NCBI RefSeq assembly: GCF_016808335.1 | Contig: NC_053149.1 | Coordinates: forward strand, 12,885,714 to 12,949,713 | From: Panicum virgatum | Lineage: Eukaryota > Streptophyta > Magnoliopsida > Poales > Poaceae | DNA: 64,000 nucleotides | Direction: 5' to 3' | Part shown: piece by piece, positions 1 through 10,500 of the stretch | Position numbering within the stretch: the stretch's first letter is position 1 | Layout: each line of letters begins with the position of its first letter | Translations under genes and position numbers: made by a program | The notes under the pieces: generated by a model | Seen by the model: only the letters and a program-made list of their open reading frames with translations | What the model was told of the DNA's origin: nothing | Databases searched by the model: none

Positions 1-640
1 TACCTGTGTTCCCTAGGTGAACATCAAGATCGTCTCGACTACTTCCCGAAGCCATATGCACTACAACGACTAAGTCCGGCTACATCAAACAGCCTTGACC
101 GACACAATGTCCAGTCATAGGAACGGCGCACCCAGTGCCTCCGACACTGGTCCCGCCTCGGGGTACATTCTAAACCAACTCTAGTTTGTTATTTTGTTCA
201 TGTTTATTAGTGAGAATAACATGAACACTAGCACATATTTTTTCCTCACAAAATTACTCATTTATGCCGTGAAATTGATAATAATATTTGGAATTAAATT
301 TTGTCTGGAATTGCCTAGTTATCTAACAGCTAGGAAAGGTACCAAGGATTCTAATGGCAAGTGCATTCCAAACCCCAAGGTCAGGCACAGCATCACCAAC
401 TTGGTCTAGCAATATATATTATTTGATTTGCATTTTGGTCATCATCAACACTTCAACCGATTACAGATTGCAGTTCACAAATACACTATGTGCTTTTAGT
501 GCACAATAGCCCAGCCTGTGTGTTGGGCCTGGGATTCAACATTCGTGGGCCTTTTGGCCTACCCCTGGGTTTATTTTCTTCTTCCGTCCCTCTCCTCCCA
601 GTCCATCTCTCTATTTAGTTCCCCGCTCAACTCAACGAAA
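1..640. other. Unassigned left flank with short promoter-like segment
   Basis: I recognise no gene in the first 480 bases. From about 480 the sequence turns promoter-like: TGGGCC-type site II motifs lie at 524-530 and 545-551, and a TATA-like CTATTTAG lies at 611-618. This is followed by a C- and purine-rich leader that runs into the first exon of the PLATZ-like gene. Promoter function is inferred from motif order and spacing only. Confidence 0.4.
524..618 (+). promoter_or_regulatory. Probable core promoter: two site II motifs and a TATA-like box
   Basis: TGGGCC motifs at 524-530 and 545-551 match the plant site II element bound by TCP factors. CTATTTAG at 611-618 is a plausible TATA box, which would place the start of transcription near 640-650. 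They lie directly upstream of the PLATZ-like exon series. Confidence 0.35.
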
Positions 641-2769
641 CCATAGCTCGCGAAACAGAACAAGAACAGAGAGGAGGGGGGAACACACATTGGGCGGAGC
701 CCGGCGGCTAGAGCGGATCAGCGGTCGAGAGCGACGACCGGGGTCCGCGTCCAATCCTCTGCGCTAGTCTCGAACTGTTACTTCGGCGATGGGAGTTGGG
801 AGGGGCGGAAGCCGAGGGAGAAGAAGTCGAGGACCCGCCATGACCGTGTGCTCGGGCTGGAGCGGTGCACGGCAGGGATCAGCGGCCGCCGTCGGAGGTG
901 GCAGGTGATCTTCAGGAGGGGGAGCACAACATCAACACGGTGATCGAGGTTGCTCTGCCTCTCAAGCAGGCTCCAACCACACGCATCTCCAGCTGATCAA
1001 GAATGTTCCAAGAACTGGTCCCCAAACCCTGGGCTGGAGGCGGTGCGTGGCAGGGATCGGCGGCCGCCGTCGAAGGTGGCAGGTGATCTTCAGGAGGGGG
1101 AGCACGACATCAACGCGGGGATCAAGGTGGCTCTGCCTCTTGAGCGGGCTCCAACCACGCCGCCCCCAACTGATCAAGAATGGTCCAAGAACTGGTCGCC
1201 GACCAAAGAACCTGTTGAACCAAGGTAAGCTTTGTCCTCTCCCTGCTCCTTCCCCTCCTTAAGACTTTATTTTGTGGATTTTCCGGGCTGGTGTTTTGAA
1301 TTGCTATCTCCTATCAGGGGCAGTGCTGGGATTTCGTTTCGGCCCCGATGTGGTTGGGTTCCGGCCGCCATTTGTTTGTGCTGGGTTCTGGTGGAGTTCG
1401 TTTCGGCGTGGTGCCATGAGCGTTTAGAAAGTACTTCTTTGCATGATAGGGTTTTGGTTAAGTTCTGATAGTATCTAGGTTCTCTGCTCTCTTTGTCGGG
1501 ATATTGTTGTGAATTTCACACCCCAATTCGGTCGGGGTAGTGTTGCGAGTTGCAATAGGTAATTCGGCGGTGGCAGGGCTCTGATCCTTATGATGCACGG
1601 TAGTTGGATTCTGAAAGCAGTTTGTTTGGGCTGGGTAAGATTGGGGCTCACTTTAGTACGGTAGAGACGTAAAAACAGCCAAAACAGCATTGAAACCCAT
1701 TTAATCGTGATATGATTCTGATTTGATTCATGTTACTATGTAGGTGTGATGTTACAGCTCCTGTCTGTTCTAAAATTCCCTCCCAAAGGACATTTGCATG
1801 TAGTGCTTATGGAATTTCAGCAAAGAGTTGGATTTGGATTGTGTCTCAAGAGCTCGTGCTGGGGTTAAGAGCACTGATATCTTCACAAAGGAGTAGCAGA
1901 TAGAAAAGTTGTATTTTTGCACGTCTTGCCAGAAGTTTAAAGGAGCAGAACATGTCAAGGAGCATTTGGTGCTTACTGTGGCAAACATTTTGGATACCTG
2001 GTGTTTTGCTGTCGAGAAATCAGATTTATGGTCAGAGGACGTGCAGGTGTGTAAACTTTGTAAGCATCTAACATAAGAGTCTGGTGAAAATATGATTATG
2101 ATGATACCTTTCTATTTGTTTCATTGCTAAAAAGTCTTCAGAAGTGCTGGAAACATGAACTGGCTACTATTGTACCATCAAAGTTACCGCAGGTGCATCG
2201 GATGTCTCGATAGTGTTGACGCTCCTGATGTGTTCTGCAGATTCGAGTGCAAGGTGAATCTGGTCACCTTTACTTACAATTCAACTTCTGTTTTTTCATT
2301 CACTAGCTAAAATAGTGTACATTATCCTTCTTATGCGGTAGGTCATGTTGCAGGGAACTCCTTATGGATGGGCTTCAGCTTGTTAAATGAGGATTTCACG
2401 CAAGATTGTCAATTGAACATGATGAGAAATACTTCTCCTCCAACTATATTCTGCAGTCACTGCTGCCTCAGGCACTACCTTGGGAAAGTAAAGGAGAAAA
2501 TTAAGGTATGGCTATTCTGACAACTTGGATTCTTTTGTCCTTTTTAGAACATTTTAATGTTTGCTGGATTTTGTGATTTTGCTTCTAGGTGCTGAGAAGG
2601 TGTGATGCTTCCGAACCTCACCAAACTAGTGAATTCAAGGATAGATTTTGCATCGACTGTGTCCGCAGCTATTGCGGGCTTCTATGTGCTCACCACAAGG
2701 GCCATAGGACCGTAGGCATCAAGTACATTGATAGCAAGTACAATCACTGTCTTGTGGTGCCGGTCTCTT
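640..2769 (+). pseudogene. Truncated PLATZ-like zinc-binding protein gene
   Basis: Plus-strand exon-like segments with usable splice sites can be followed. Exon 1 ends at 1224 (AAG|GTAAGC). A segment of about 1900-2046 encodes a C-x2-C motif (YFCTSCQKF). Further segments lie near 2142-2254 and about 2350-2505, and the last starts at 2589. The last segment reads CDASEPHQ, then FCIDC, then CGLLCAHHKGHR and a tyrosine-containing tail. This is the C/H pattern of plant PLATZ or B-box-like zinc-binding domains. The reading stops where a MITE begins at 2770, in the middle of the domain tail, and nothing downstream continues it. Exon 1 carries an imperfect tandem duplication. PLATZ proteins are DNA-binding and plant-specific, but this copy is probably not functional. 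Exon limits are approximate and family assignment is moderate. Confidence 0.5.
854..1207 (+). repeat. 177-bp imperfect tandem duplication in exon 1 of the PLATZ-like gene
   Basis: Two copies, 854-1030 and 1031-about 1207, begin with GGGCTGGAG. They share the blocks GCAGGTGATCTTCAGGAGGG and GATCAAGAATG at a spacing of 177-178 bases. Small indels shift the frame between copies, and the first copy has a TGA in the frame used by the second. Confidence 0.8.
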
Positions 2770-3035
2770 GGCCCTGTTTGGTTTCCTCTTCTAGGAATTT
2801 CTAGGAAAATAATTTGCATGCATGGAGTACTAAGTGAAGTCTATTTACAAAATATCTTCACGGATGGGTGTAACTTTTTGCGATGAATCTTATGATGGTA
2901 ATTAATCGAGGATTGGCTACAGTGATGCTACAGTAATTATCCTCTAATCATGTGGTCAAAGATCATATTAGATTTATCTAGGTTTCTAACGCAGCGTTCT
3001 GAAGTTGGTTTTGTAAACTAGTTTTATTTAATAAC
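2770..3035. mobile_element. Truncated MITE with GGCCCTGTTTGG end
   Basis: The GGCCCTGTTTGG terminus at 2770-2781 and the interior (GCGATGAATCTTATGA, then a run of CTACAGTGATGCTACAGT) resemble a very common grass MITE type. The opposite terminal repeat is missing because a copia LTR begins at 3036. The element interrupts the PLATZ-like gene. Superfamily assignment is uncertain. Confidence 0.55.
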
Positions 3036-3604
3036 TGTTGGGAACCGAGGTGGCCCTAATACCCACTAAGCTGAGTACATACAACTAAGACACCAACTCA
3101 ATCTATAGTCGGTTAGCCATTTCAATTTTTAGCTACTTAATGTCCTTTCAACGACGGAGCCGCTTTCTCGCTTTCGGGTGGCAGAGTCTACCAACAGATA
3201 AAGCTGGCTTTAGGGAGGCATAGCCTTCCTACGATGAAGCCCAGTCACAACTTATACACTAAGTAGTTAGAAACTGGGAGACTAACACTTACAAAACATT
3301 TGCTTTATTATAACACAATACTATTACACAAGACAACACAAACACACCATCTCTTTGTGGCTATCCTAGCACTCACCCTTCTCATCTACCATACTCTTAA
3401 ATGGATGACATGGCAATAGGGGGTCTTATATTTATAGGCCAAGACGGATCATAGTGTGGTGACATGTGTCCCCCCTTCTAGAGAATTCCTAATTGTTACA
3501 AGGTTTTCTAATTTTATTTATAACTAATTCTAGAGTACTCCATGAAAATATATTTTTATTGCCTTGTAGAGAATACTCGAAGGTTGCCTTGCATTCTTAC
3601 AACA
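3036..3604 (-). repeat. 3' LTR of a truncated Ty1/copia element
   Basis: The segment is bounded by TGTTG at 3036 and CAACA ending at 3604, and is 569 bp long. On the minus strand it is immediately preceded by the polypurine tract GAGGGGGAG (complement of CTCCCCCTC at 3605-3613). This marks it as the 3' LTR of a minus-strand element. No second LTR is present in the window. Confidence 0.75.
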
Positions 3605-4630
3605 CTCCCCCTCAAGGCAAACTTCTATGTAGACTTGTTTTGCAGATCATGCCGAGAGCTTCTCGAAACTTCTCAAATTTTGCCTTGTTTAGACATTTTG
3701 TGAAGATGTCAACAAATTGCTCATCTATCTTTGTAGGCAGCATCTCGATCTCACCTTCAAGGACATTTTTCCTTTATGTAGTGGTAGTGTACTTCTATAT
3801 ATTTGGGCCTTGCATGAAAAACTGGATTTACTGCTAGGCAAGTAGGCATATAGAGGATAAGTTGTCACAGAAAATTCTTACTTGATAATATGTCGGCTGA
3901 TGAAGATCCACCATCAATTGCTTAAGTTAAGTGCTTTCTTGAACTGCCATTGGTGCTGATCGATACTCAGCTTCATTACTTGATAATGCCACAGTGGATT
4001 GTCTCTTGCTACATCATGATATGGGTCCTGATCCAAGACTGAAGAAGTATCCTGTGGTTGATCGTCGTGTGCCACAATCTCCAGCGTAATCGGTATCGCA
4101 ATATCCCATCACCTGGCAATCTTTTGTCTCTTTGTATTGAATATTAAAATTGATGGTGCCTTTAACGTATCTGGGGATGCGCTTGACTGCATCAAAGTGA
4201 GGCTTCTTTGGATTGCTCATGTATCGACTGACCACTCCAACTGGATATGAAATATCTGACCGAGTCAGGATAAGATAGATAAAGCTCCCGACCAGCTGTC
4301 GATACATAGTCACATCCTCCAAGTCCTTCTCTTCATCTTCTTGTAGCCTCACATTGGGATCTATAGAAGTAGACATGGGCTTGCAGTCAATCATCTTGTA
4401 CTTTTACAGAAGATTCTTGGCATATTACTGTTGACCCAGAAATAGCGCTTCTTTTGTGCGCTCCACCTCAAGTCCAAGGAAGTGCTTCAACTCTCCAAGC
4501 TCTTTCATTTGAAACTGGACTGAGAGATTTTTTCTTGTCCTTTGTATCTCCTCATCAGAATAGTCTCCGGTGATGATTAAGTCATTAACATAGACTAGTA
4601 CTATTGTTAGTCTACCATCCTTTGGCTTAT
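3605..4630 (-). pseudogene. Copia pol remnant (reverse transcriptase and RNase H)
   Basis: Minus-strand frames at 4014-4394 and 4425-4620 show copia reverse-transcriptase and RNase H landmarks. These are [10 protein letters not shown], corresponding to the YVDD-type catalytic box, then [25 protein letters not shown] and YCDTDYAGD. The two frames are separated by a stop or frameshift. Gag, protease and integrase are absent, and the 5' break is near 4630. This is the 5'-truncated internal part of the element whose 3' LTR is 3036-3604. Confidence 0.8.
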
Positions 4631-4905
4631 TCGGTTGGCTGGCTGGAGCCGCCGCGGTCGGAGGTGCGGTGGTAGGAGTAGGTGTCAGTGGCATGCATGG
4701 GAGCCTTTTTTTTCTCACTGAACTCGTGGACCAACGGAGAGCACACCCCACATGCCAGTGAACTTTGCAGACCACATTCCATTCCGCACCAGGCCACCAG
4801 ACCGGCCCCACTCAGATTCAATGAAATGCGCTCAGTGAAACGAACCGGGTTTCTGAAAGGAGAACCCGACTCTCTGTATCATCATGATAGTCTCTATATC
4901 AGTAG

Positions 4906-5683
4906 CACTATTACAATTCTGGATTTTGCGAGGCACTTAAAAAAGGTCTCTGAGGCGGGCACAAAAAATAAACGCCTCTGTTAATGCCCAGCATTAACAG
5001 ATGCAGTCATTTTTTATTAACAGAGGTGGTTACAATAACCACCTCAGAAAATCGATTAACAGAGGCGATCACATATAACGTGACCGCCTCTGTTAATCGT
5101 CGTATTTTCAGAGGCCCACACATTATAGTAACCACCTCAGTAAATAGTGCCAAACTCTAAATATCTCCTTCCCGCAGTCATCTTTCCTTCACTCTCTCCC
5201 TCTCCCTCCCGCACCTCTCTCTCCCCTCTCTCCTCTCTGCTCTCTCTCCCCTCTCTCTTCAACGCGGAGGGGAGGCCGGATCCGGCGGCGATGGGCCCGG
5301 ATCCGGCTGTGCGGCGGCGGGGGCTGGATCCGGCGGGGCCGCGCCCAGATCCTTTTGCGCGGCGGCAGCGCCTCGTCCTAAGCGTGGTGCGGCAAGGGCG
5401 GCGGACGCTGCGACGCGGCCCCGCCCCCTCCCTCCCTCGGCGACCCGACCCGGCGGCGGCGGAGGCGCGGCAGGCGACCGGCCGGCCGCTCAGAAGGGCT
5501 CGCCGGGCCTAGATGGGTTCGGCGGGCTTGCCTGTTTCTTTTTATTTTTTTTATTAATAGAGGCAGACAAAAAAATGCCTCTAAAAATGTTGTGTTTTCA
5601 TTGACTATAGCTTTGAGGTGTTTCCAAAAAACGCTTCTGAAAATAAAAATGCATGCCTCTGAAAATAAAAAAATGTTGAAGTG
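4906..5683. mobile_element. Small CACTA-like element with GC-rich core
   Basis: The segment starts CACTATTACAATT at 4906 and ends in TTGAAGTG at 5683, whose complement starts CACTTCAACA. Both subterminal zones carry repeats of GAGGC and TTAACAGAGGCG in both orientations (4970-5130 and 5550-5665), as expected for CACTA subterminal binding sites. The core, about 5160-5510, is a C-rich leader and then GC-rich sequence with a 121-codon open frame, which looks like captured promoter and first-exon DNA. The terminal repeats are only weakly matched. I see no clear 3-bp target duplication (TAG versus ATA), so the ends are provisional. Confidence 0.5.
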
Positions 5684-5689
5684 ATAACT

Positions 5690-5770
5690 ATCACATACAA
5701 AACTCATTTCAATGAAAAATTTGCACTTGCCTGGAGGCCAACTCTTCCAAATATGTTTCCACAATCCTTA
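5690..5770 (-). pseudogene. Possible LINE zinc-binding (zf-RVT) remnant
   Basis: The minus strand encodes IWKSWPPGKCKFFIEMSF, resembling the W...P.KCKFFIW motif at the C-terminal zinc-binding region of plant L1 reverse transcriptases. Only this short stretch is legible. Nothing recognisable continues into 5771-6660. Confidence 0.3.
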
Positions 5771-6664
5771 AAAAAAACATGTGCTCTTGATTCTTCTTTG
5801 TGCACATCTCTGAGAACGAACTTGCAAAAATGGACAATAAACGTTTTCTTAGATTAAGGAAGAAGAGTTCCAGCCAAGAAGCTCTGCCGAGAGAGGTTTC
5901 AGGAAGAGTTAGTTTCCAAAGACCAAGATTGCTGACCAGTATTGTTTGATGTCAGAATTCATAAGCAATGCTGTGTAGGGCGAGAAAGATACTCTCTTTC
6001 AGAAAACGTTAGCAGTAGGAATGGAAATTAACAGAATGCACATTTGTTCCCTTAAACGCTGATCTGTTGTCTGTTGGCCCGTGGCTGCGACACCTAAGCG
6101 TCACATACGCATCTCATGTTACGATCAGACACAAGGCTTGGTCTATCTGTGCGTGCCATATCGGTAATTCTCAAGTGGAAGAATCGATGCTCCAAGCATA
6201 GAGAGAACAGAGAAGGCATATGTTCGCGGCATGGCATATGTTCGTCATGCGTGATGACTAGATTAGAGCGAGTACCCCTAGCTCATGCCTCCGACCGAAC
6301 CAAATCTGCACGGAAGGCTAGCACGCGTCCGAATCCTCTGATCTCTTTCTAGAGCTCGACACTCCGGCAGCATCTCTTGAAACCCTTGTGGCGACTAGTG
6401 GAACATATGCCACGTGCTCTATTCCGAGTTTGGTCGACTGTTTTATCTACTACTATTTGGATCCTCGCAAACTATATGAAACCAAAACACAGGGTGACCA
6501 ATTTTAGAATTGAATCTAGAAAAATACAATCACTCATATTGAGTGTAGAATTTGGATCCGGTTGGACACGCACCATAGTAAACCTAATATAGATCCAACG
6601 TAGTCATTTTTAATCCACCTTCACATGCGCTCTCTCCTATAGTTCCATAGATCAAGCTCAACTG
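5771..6664. other. No recognisable gene
   Basis: This is AT-rich, low-information sequence with only short, non-homologous open frames on both strands. I see no gene, RNA or complete repeat here. Confidence 0.5.
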
Positions 6665-6991
6665 TTAGAGCAACTCCAAGAGATTTTCTATATCTTTCCA
6701 TACAATTAGGGTTAGAGGTTTTAATGAACCCCCCTCCCCCAAGGTTTTAATGAACCCCCCCTCCCCCAACATTGCTAGGGATAGAGACTCTCTCCGTGGT
6801 TATCCGAATGTAGCCATCCCTAACCTTCATTTCGTATTTCTCGCTAGCTAAAGGTATATAACGAAAATGATCTTTGTAGAGTGAACACAAGATATAAAAT
6901 AAGAACATATAAAAAATAATTTTTATGTAGAAATCTCTCCAAATGATAATTTAGAGAGTGAAATTTAAAAAGATTCTTAAAGATACTCTTA
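6665..6991. mobile_element. MITE with TTAGAGCAACTCCAAGAG-type termini
   Basis: The left end TTAGAGCAACTCCAAGAGAT at 6665 is matched imperfectly by the complement of the right end (TAAGAGTATCTTTAAGAATC, ending at 6991). GAGCAACTCCAAGAG termini are frequent in grass MITEs. A 30-base segment near 6720-6770, with a C-rich tract (AACCCCCCTCCCCCAA), is locally duplicated. Confidence 0.5.
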
Positions 6992-7390
6992 CCTAACATG
7001 TTGCTCACTACTGGATCTGCTGCCACCGCCCTCTCCTCGTTCCCGTCCACAATCCTTCAAACAAACCCTAAATTCCCTGTACTGGGTCTTTTTGATATCA
7101 ACAAATGCTTAACCCTAGGTCCCTAGCAGCTGAAGAAACCTAATCTTGCTGTGGATGAAAGAAAGAGGTGGCCGAATTTCACCAAAGGTAGAGAAAGCGG
7201 TCGCAGATTGAGTGAAAATATTAATTTACGGTGCTAGAAGAGCAAATATACACGATAAACAATATTCGCAGCAATTTTCAAGTATAACCTCTTATTTTCT
7301 ATAAAATTTATTTACGTTTAACTATCCTTTTTGTTGGCTCCACACGTGGGGACAAGATCCGAGATAAATTTCGCAGAAAAAGACCCGCCG

Positions 7391-7410
7391 GCCCATTTTA
7401 ACCGGGCCCA
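7391..7410 (+). promoter_or_regulatory. Site II-type promoter motifs of the nucleotidase gene
   Basis: Two GGCCCA motifs (complement TGGGCC) lie at 7390-7395 and 7405-7410, about 95-110 bases before the start codon at 7503. This is a typical position for TCP-binding site II elements in housekeeping promoters. Confidence 0.35.
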
Positions 7411-7502
7411 CTCCCCACTTCCCCATCCAGTCCTCGCGCAAGCTCTCGTCCTCACCAAACGGCTAGACCCGCCGGCCGCCGCCGCCGCGCGCGAAGCAAC
7501 CA

Positions 7503-10500
7503 ATGGCGGACGCCGCGGAGCTCGTGCGCCTCCTCCGCCTCCGGGCCACGCCGCGGCCGTCGCCTCCGCAGCGCTCCGGACCGTCCCCGCGGCCGCAGCG
7601 CCTGCTCAGAGCTCTCCCCCGCCGCCGCCCTCCCCTCTCGCTCCGGTGCCGCGCGCTGGACGCCAGCGGGCCGGCGGCGGTGGAGGGGGAGCGTGGCGAG
7701 GAGGACGTGTTCGAGGACGAGGAGGAGTACTACTTCTCGGTCACCTCGTCGGGGCTCTCGCAGGTGGACTACCTCGGGCAGAGCACCAGGGGGGATTTGA
7801 ACGTGCGGAGGGAGCGCCTCGAGGCGCTTGGTGAGCTCCAATCTCCCTAATCCTGAGTGCATGCCGTACTTGATGTTGGTTCGTGGACGAAAGTACTGCG
7901 CGATTTTCGTAATGGCCAATGGAATATACTGCAACAGCATCAAAATTATATTATAGTAACTCCGTTGTAATTGCTCCCAAGTGCTTCGATTTTACTAGGT
8001 GGGAATGGCGAGTCAACCCTGCATGGTCCTATTGAAGAGATTGCTTGGAAAGAAGCGGAAGAAGCTGAAACATTACTTCATGACTTGGGAATTGCAGTAA
8101 GATTCTATCATTTTTTAGCGTGATTTTGTCCTCGTTGTTGTTTGGATTTTATCTTTTGTTTCTATTCATGTTCTTTAAGAGCAACCGCTGATGTTTGATC
8201 ACCGTGAGTCTGTTAGAAGCTTGTTTTTTTCATCATATCTGCTAGAATTTGATGGAGCAAAGATGTTTCATCACCCATGGATTTAGTCATTTAGACTTCT
8301 GTCCACTAAGGCTCAGTTGTTCTCATTTACAGACTTCTGTCCACTATAATCATACAATTTCTTCACTATCGAAAGCAGAATTAGTTTTGCAGTTATGTTC
8401 TGTCTGCTAGCTGTCTAACATTATGTTCTGCAGCTCCCATTTTTGCTTGCCCCTTTTCCCCAGTTATATCTTGGTTGAGTATCATCATGATGTAAAATCA
8501 CTCAGCTTTCAAACAACAAGACTAACGTCAATTTCCTACAAACGCAGGACCCATTTTCAGTAAGACACTCTCCTCGTGGAATTTTCTGCACCAGGACACT
8601 AAATCTTCGATCCATCAGTGTGATTGGCTATGATATGGATTACACATTAATTCATTACAATGTGATGGTACTTCATTGCCCATTTTCTTGATTTGCCTGT
8701 AAACTGTTCTGATACTAAGGGTTCAACTTATAGAAAATTCTGTAAACATGTTAAACTCATAAACTGATATGACTGGTAATTCCAAGGTATGATATATGTA
8801 TGAACTTAATTCTCAAGTGTTGATTAAAGTTGATTCTTTCTTTATCTTTTGGTCATAAAGTCTGATGTCAGGGATAATTTGGTGTTATTTTCTAAGTGTT
8901 TTGTACTGTAGATTTATTTGATATAAATGTACTGTTTCGCTACAACTACTATTGTATTGACAAAATATTTATGCAGGCCTGGGAAGAGCGTGCATATGAT
9001 TATGGGATGGACAACCTTAAGAGCATGGGTTTTCCAGTTGACGACCTTAAATTTGATCCTGATCTGGTAGTGCACGGTTGTGTACCTCATCCATAATACC
9101 TTGAAGCACAGACATCACCCTTATCGATACAATTACTCTGCCGCAGGTCATAAGAGGTCTCATTATTGATAAAGAAAAAGGAAACTTGGTCAAACCTGAC
9201 CGTTTTGGTTACATTAAAAGGGCCATGCATGGTACTCAGATGCTTTCCACTCCTTCTGTGAGGTAGAGGTAACGCATTTTATCAAAGTTTCCGCACTCCA
9301 GAGATGAGAATTCTAATTCATGTCTTTGCATAGTGAAATATATGGAAGGGAATTGGTGGACCTGCGAAAAGAAAGTCGATGGGAGTTTCTTAATACCCTT
9401 TTCTCGGTTTCAGAAGCTGTCATGTTCATGCAGGTTCATTACCTTTTTCTTTCATACAATGTCATTTCATGTGTATGCCACTTGATATCTAGACTATTTA
9501 AGTGTACACCCATCTTTCTCATTTGCATATTCGGATGCCTAATGGTTTCTCTATTGATTTATATTTCTATGTGATTGAGTTATATAACTCTTCTAGAGGC
9601 TAAGTGTTTGTCTGTATTAGTGAAAAACTTTGTAAAAGATTTGCAGAAATGGTAAAATCTCAGATGAAATACTATGCTAAATAAGCCAGCTGAAATTCTG
9701 CTAGCGGTTTCATGTTCTCCTTCCCTTCCAGGACTTGGAGTTTGTTCATACTTACATTATAGATTTGGACATTTATTTGGTATATCGATGTAATAGTAGA
9801 TATGATATTCATTGAGGATGTAACAACCAGATTGTTATCATTATGTTTGGCGGTAGCGAGGTATGTAGTACCATAAAATTGGACTACTTTGTGGTACACT
9901 GGCATTTGGATTGTTCTGAGAAAAGTTCATCTAACAAACATGTTGTTTGCTCAGAAGTCTAACTATTTATTCTTTATCCATATGCATTAACACAATCAAC
10001 CCTGTTTTATTCATTCAGGGAATAGTTGTAGTGCTTTTGAAATCATTATGTAGACGGTAGACCTTCTGATGGCCTTTTCTTCAGATGGTCGACAAGTTAG
10101 ATCAGGGATTGGTGCCAGCTGAACTTGGACCACTGGATTACAAAGGGCTGTACAATGTATGTAATGAACGCTACCGCTTCCTTTTCTTTTCTTTTAGAAG
10201 GAAATACATCAGGGTAGAGACCTATTAGTAACATTGTATTAACATTGTATTAAAAATAAAGGAAGTTAATAAAAGTGCATCAATCTATACAGCAAGAGGA
10301 AAAACCTAGCAGCCACCAAGCAATGTCTCTGCTGACTTGTTGAACTTATTTTCTTAATCACTTTTGTATCCTATAAAGTTTTGAGTCAGTCTTTTTTTCC
10401 AGGCTGTTTCCAAAGCACTTTTTCGAGCACATGTAGAAGGCCAACTTAAGGTACTATTTGGTTTATTGTGTATGATATATGACTATATTGTTTCTGAAAA

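Noticed and set aside
4906..5683. A 3-bp target duplication for the small CACTA-like element
   Set aside because: The flanks are TAG and ATA, which do not match, so I do not claim a duplication and hold the ends as provisional.
7331..7943. Alternative frames of 167 and 163 codons over the first nucleotidase exon
   Set aside because: Compositional shadows of a GC-rich exon. The frame from 7503 joins exon 2 in phase and leads to HAD motifs.
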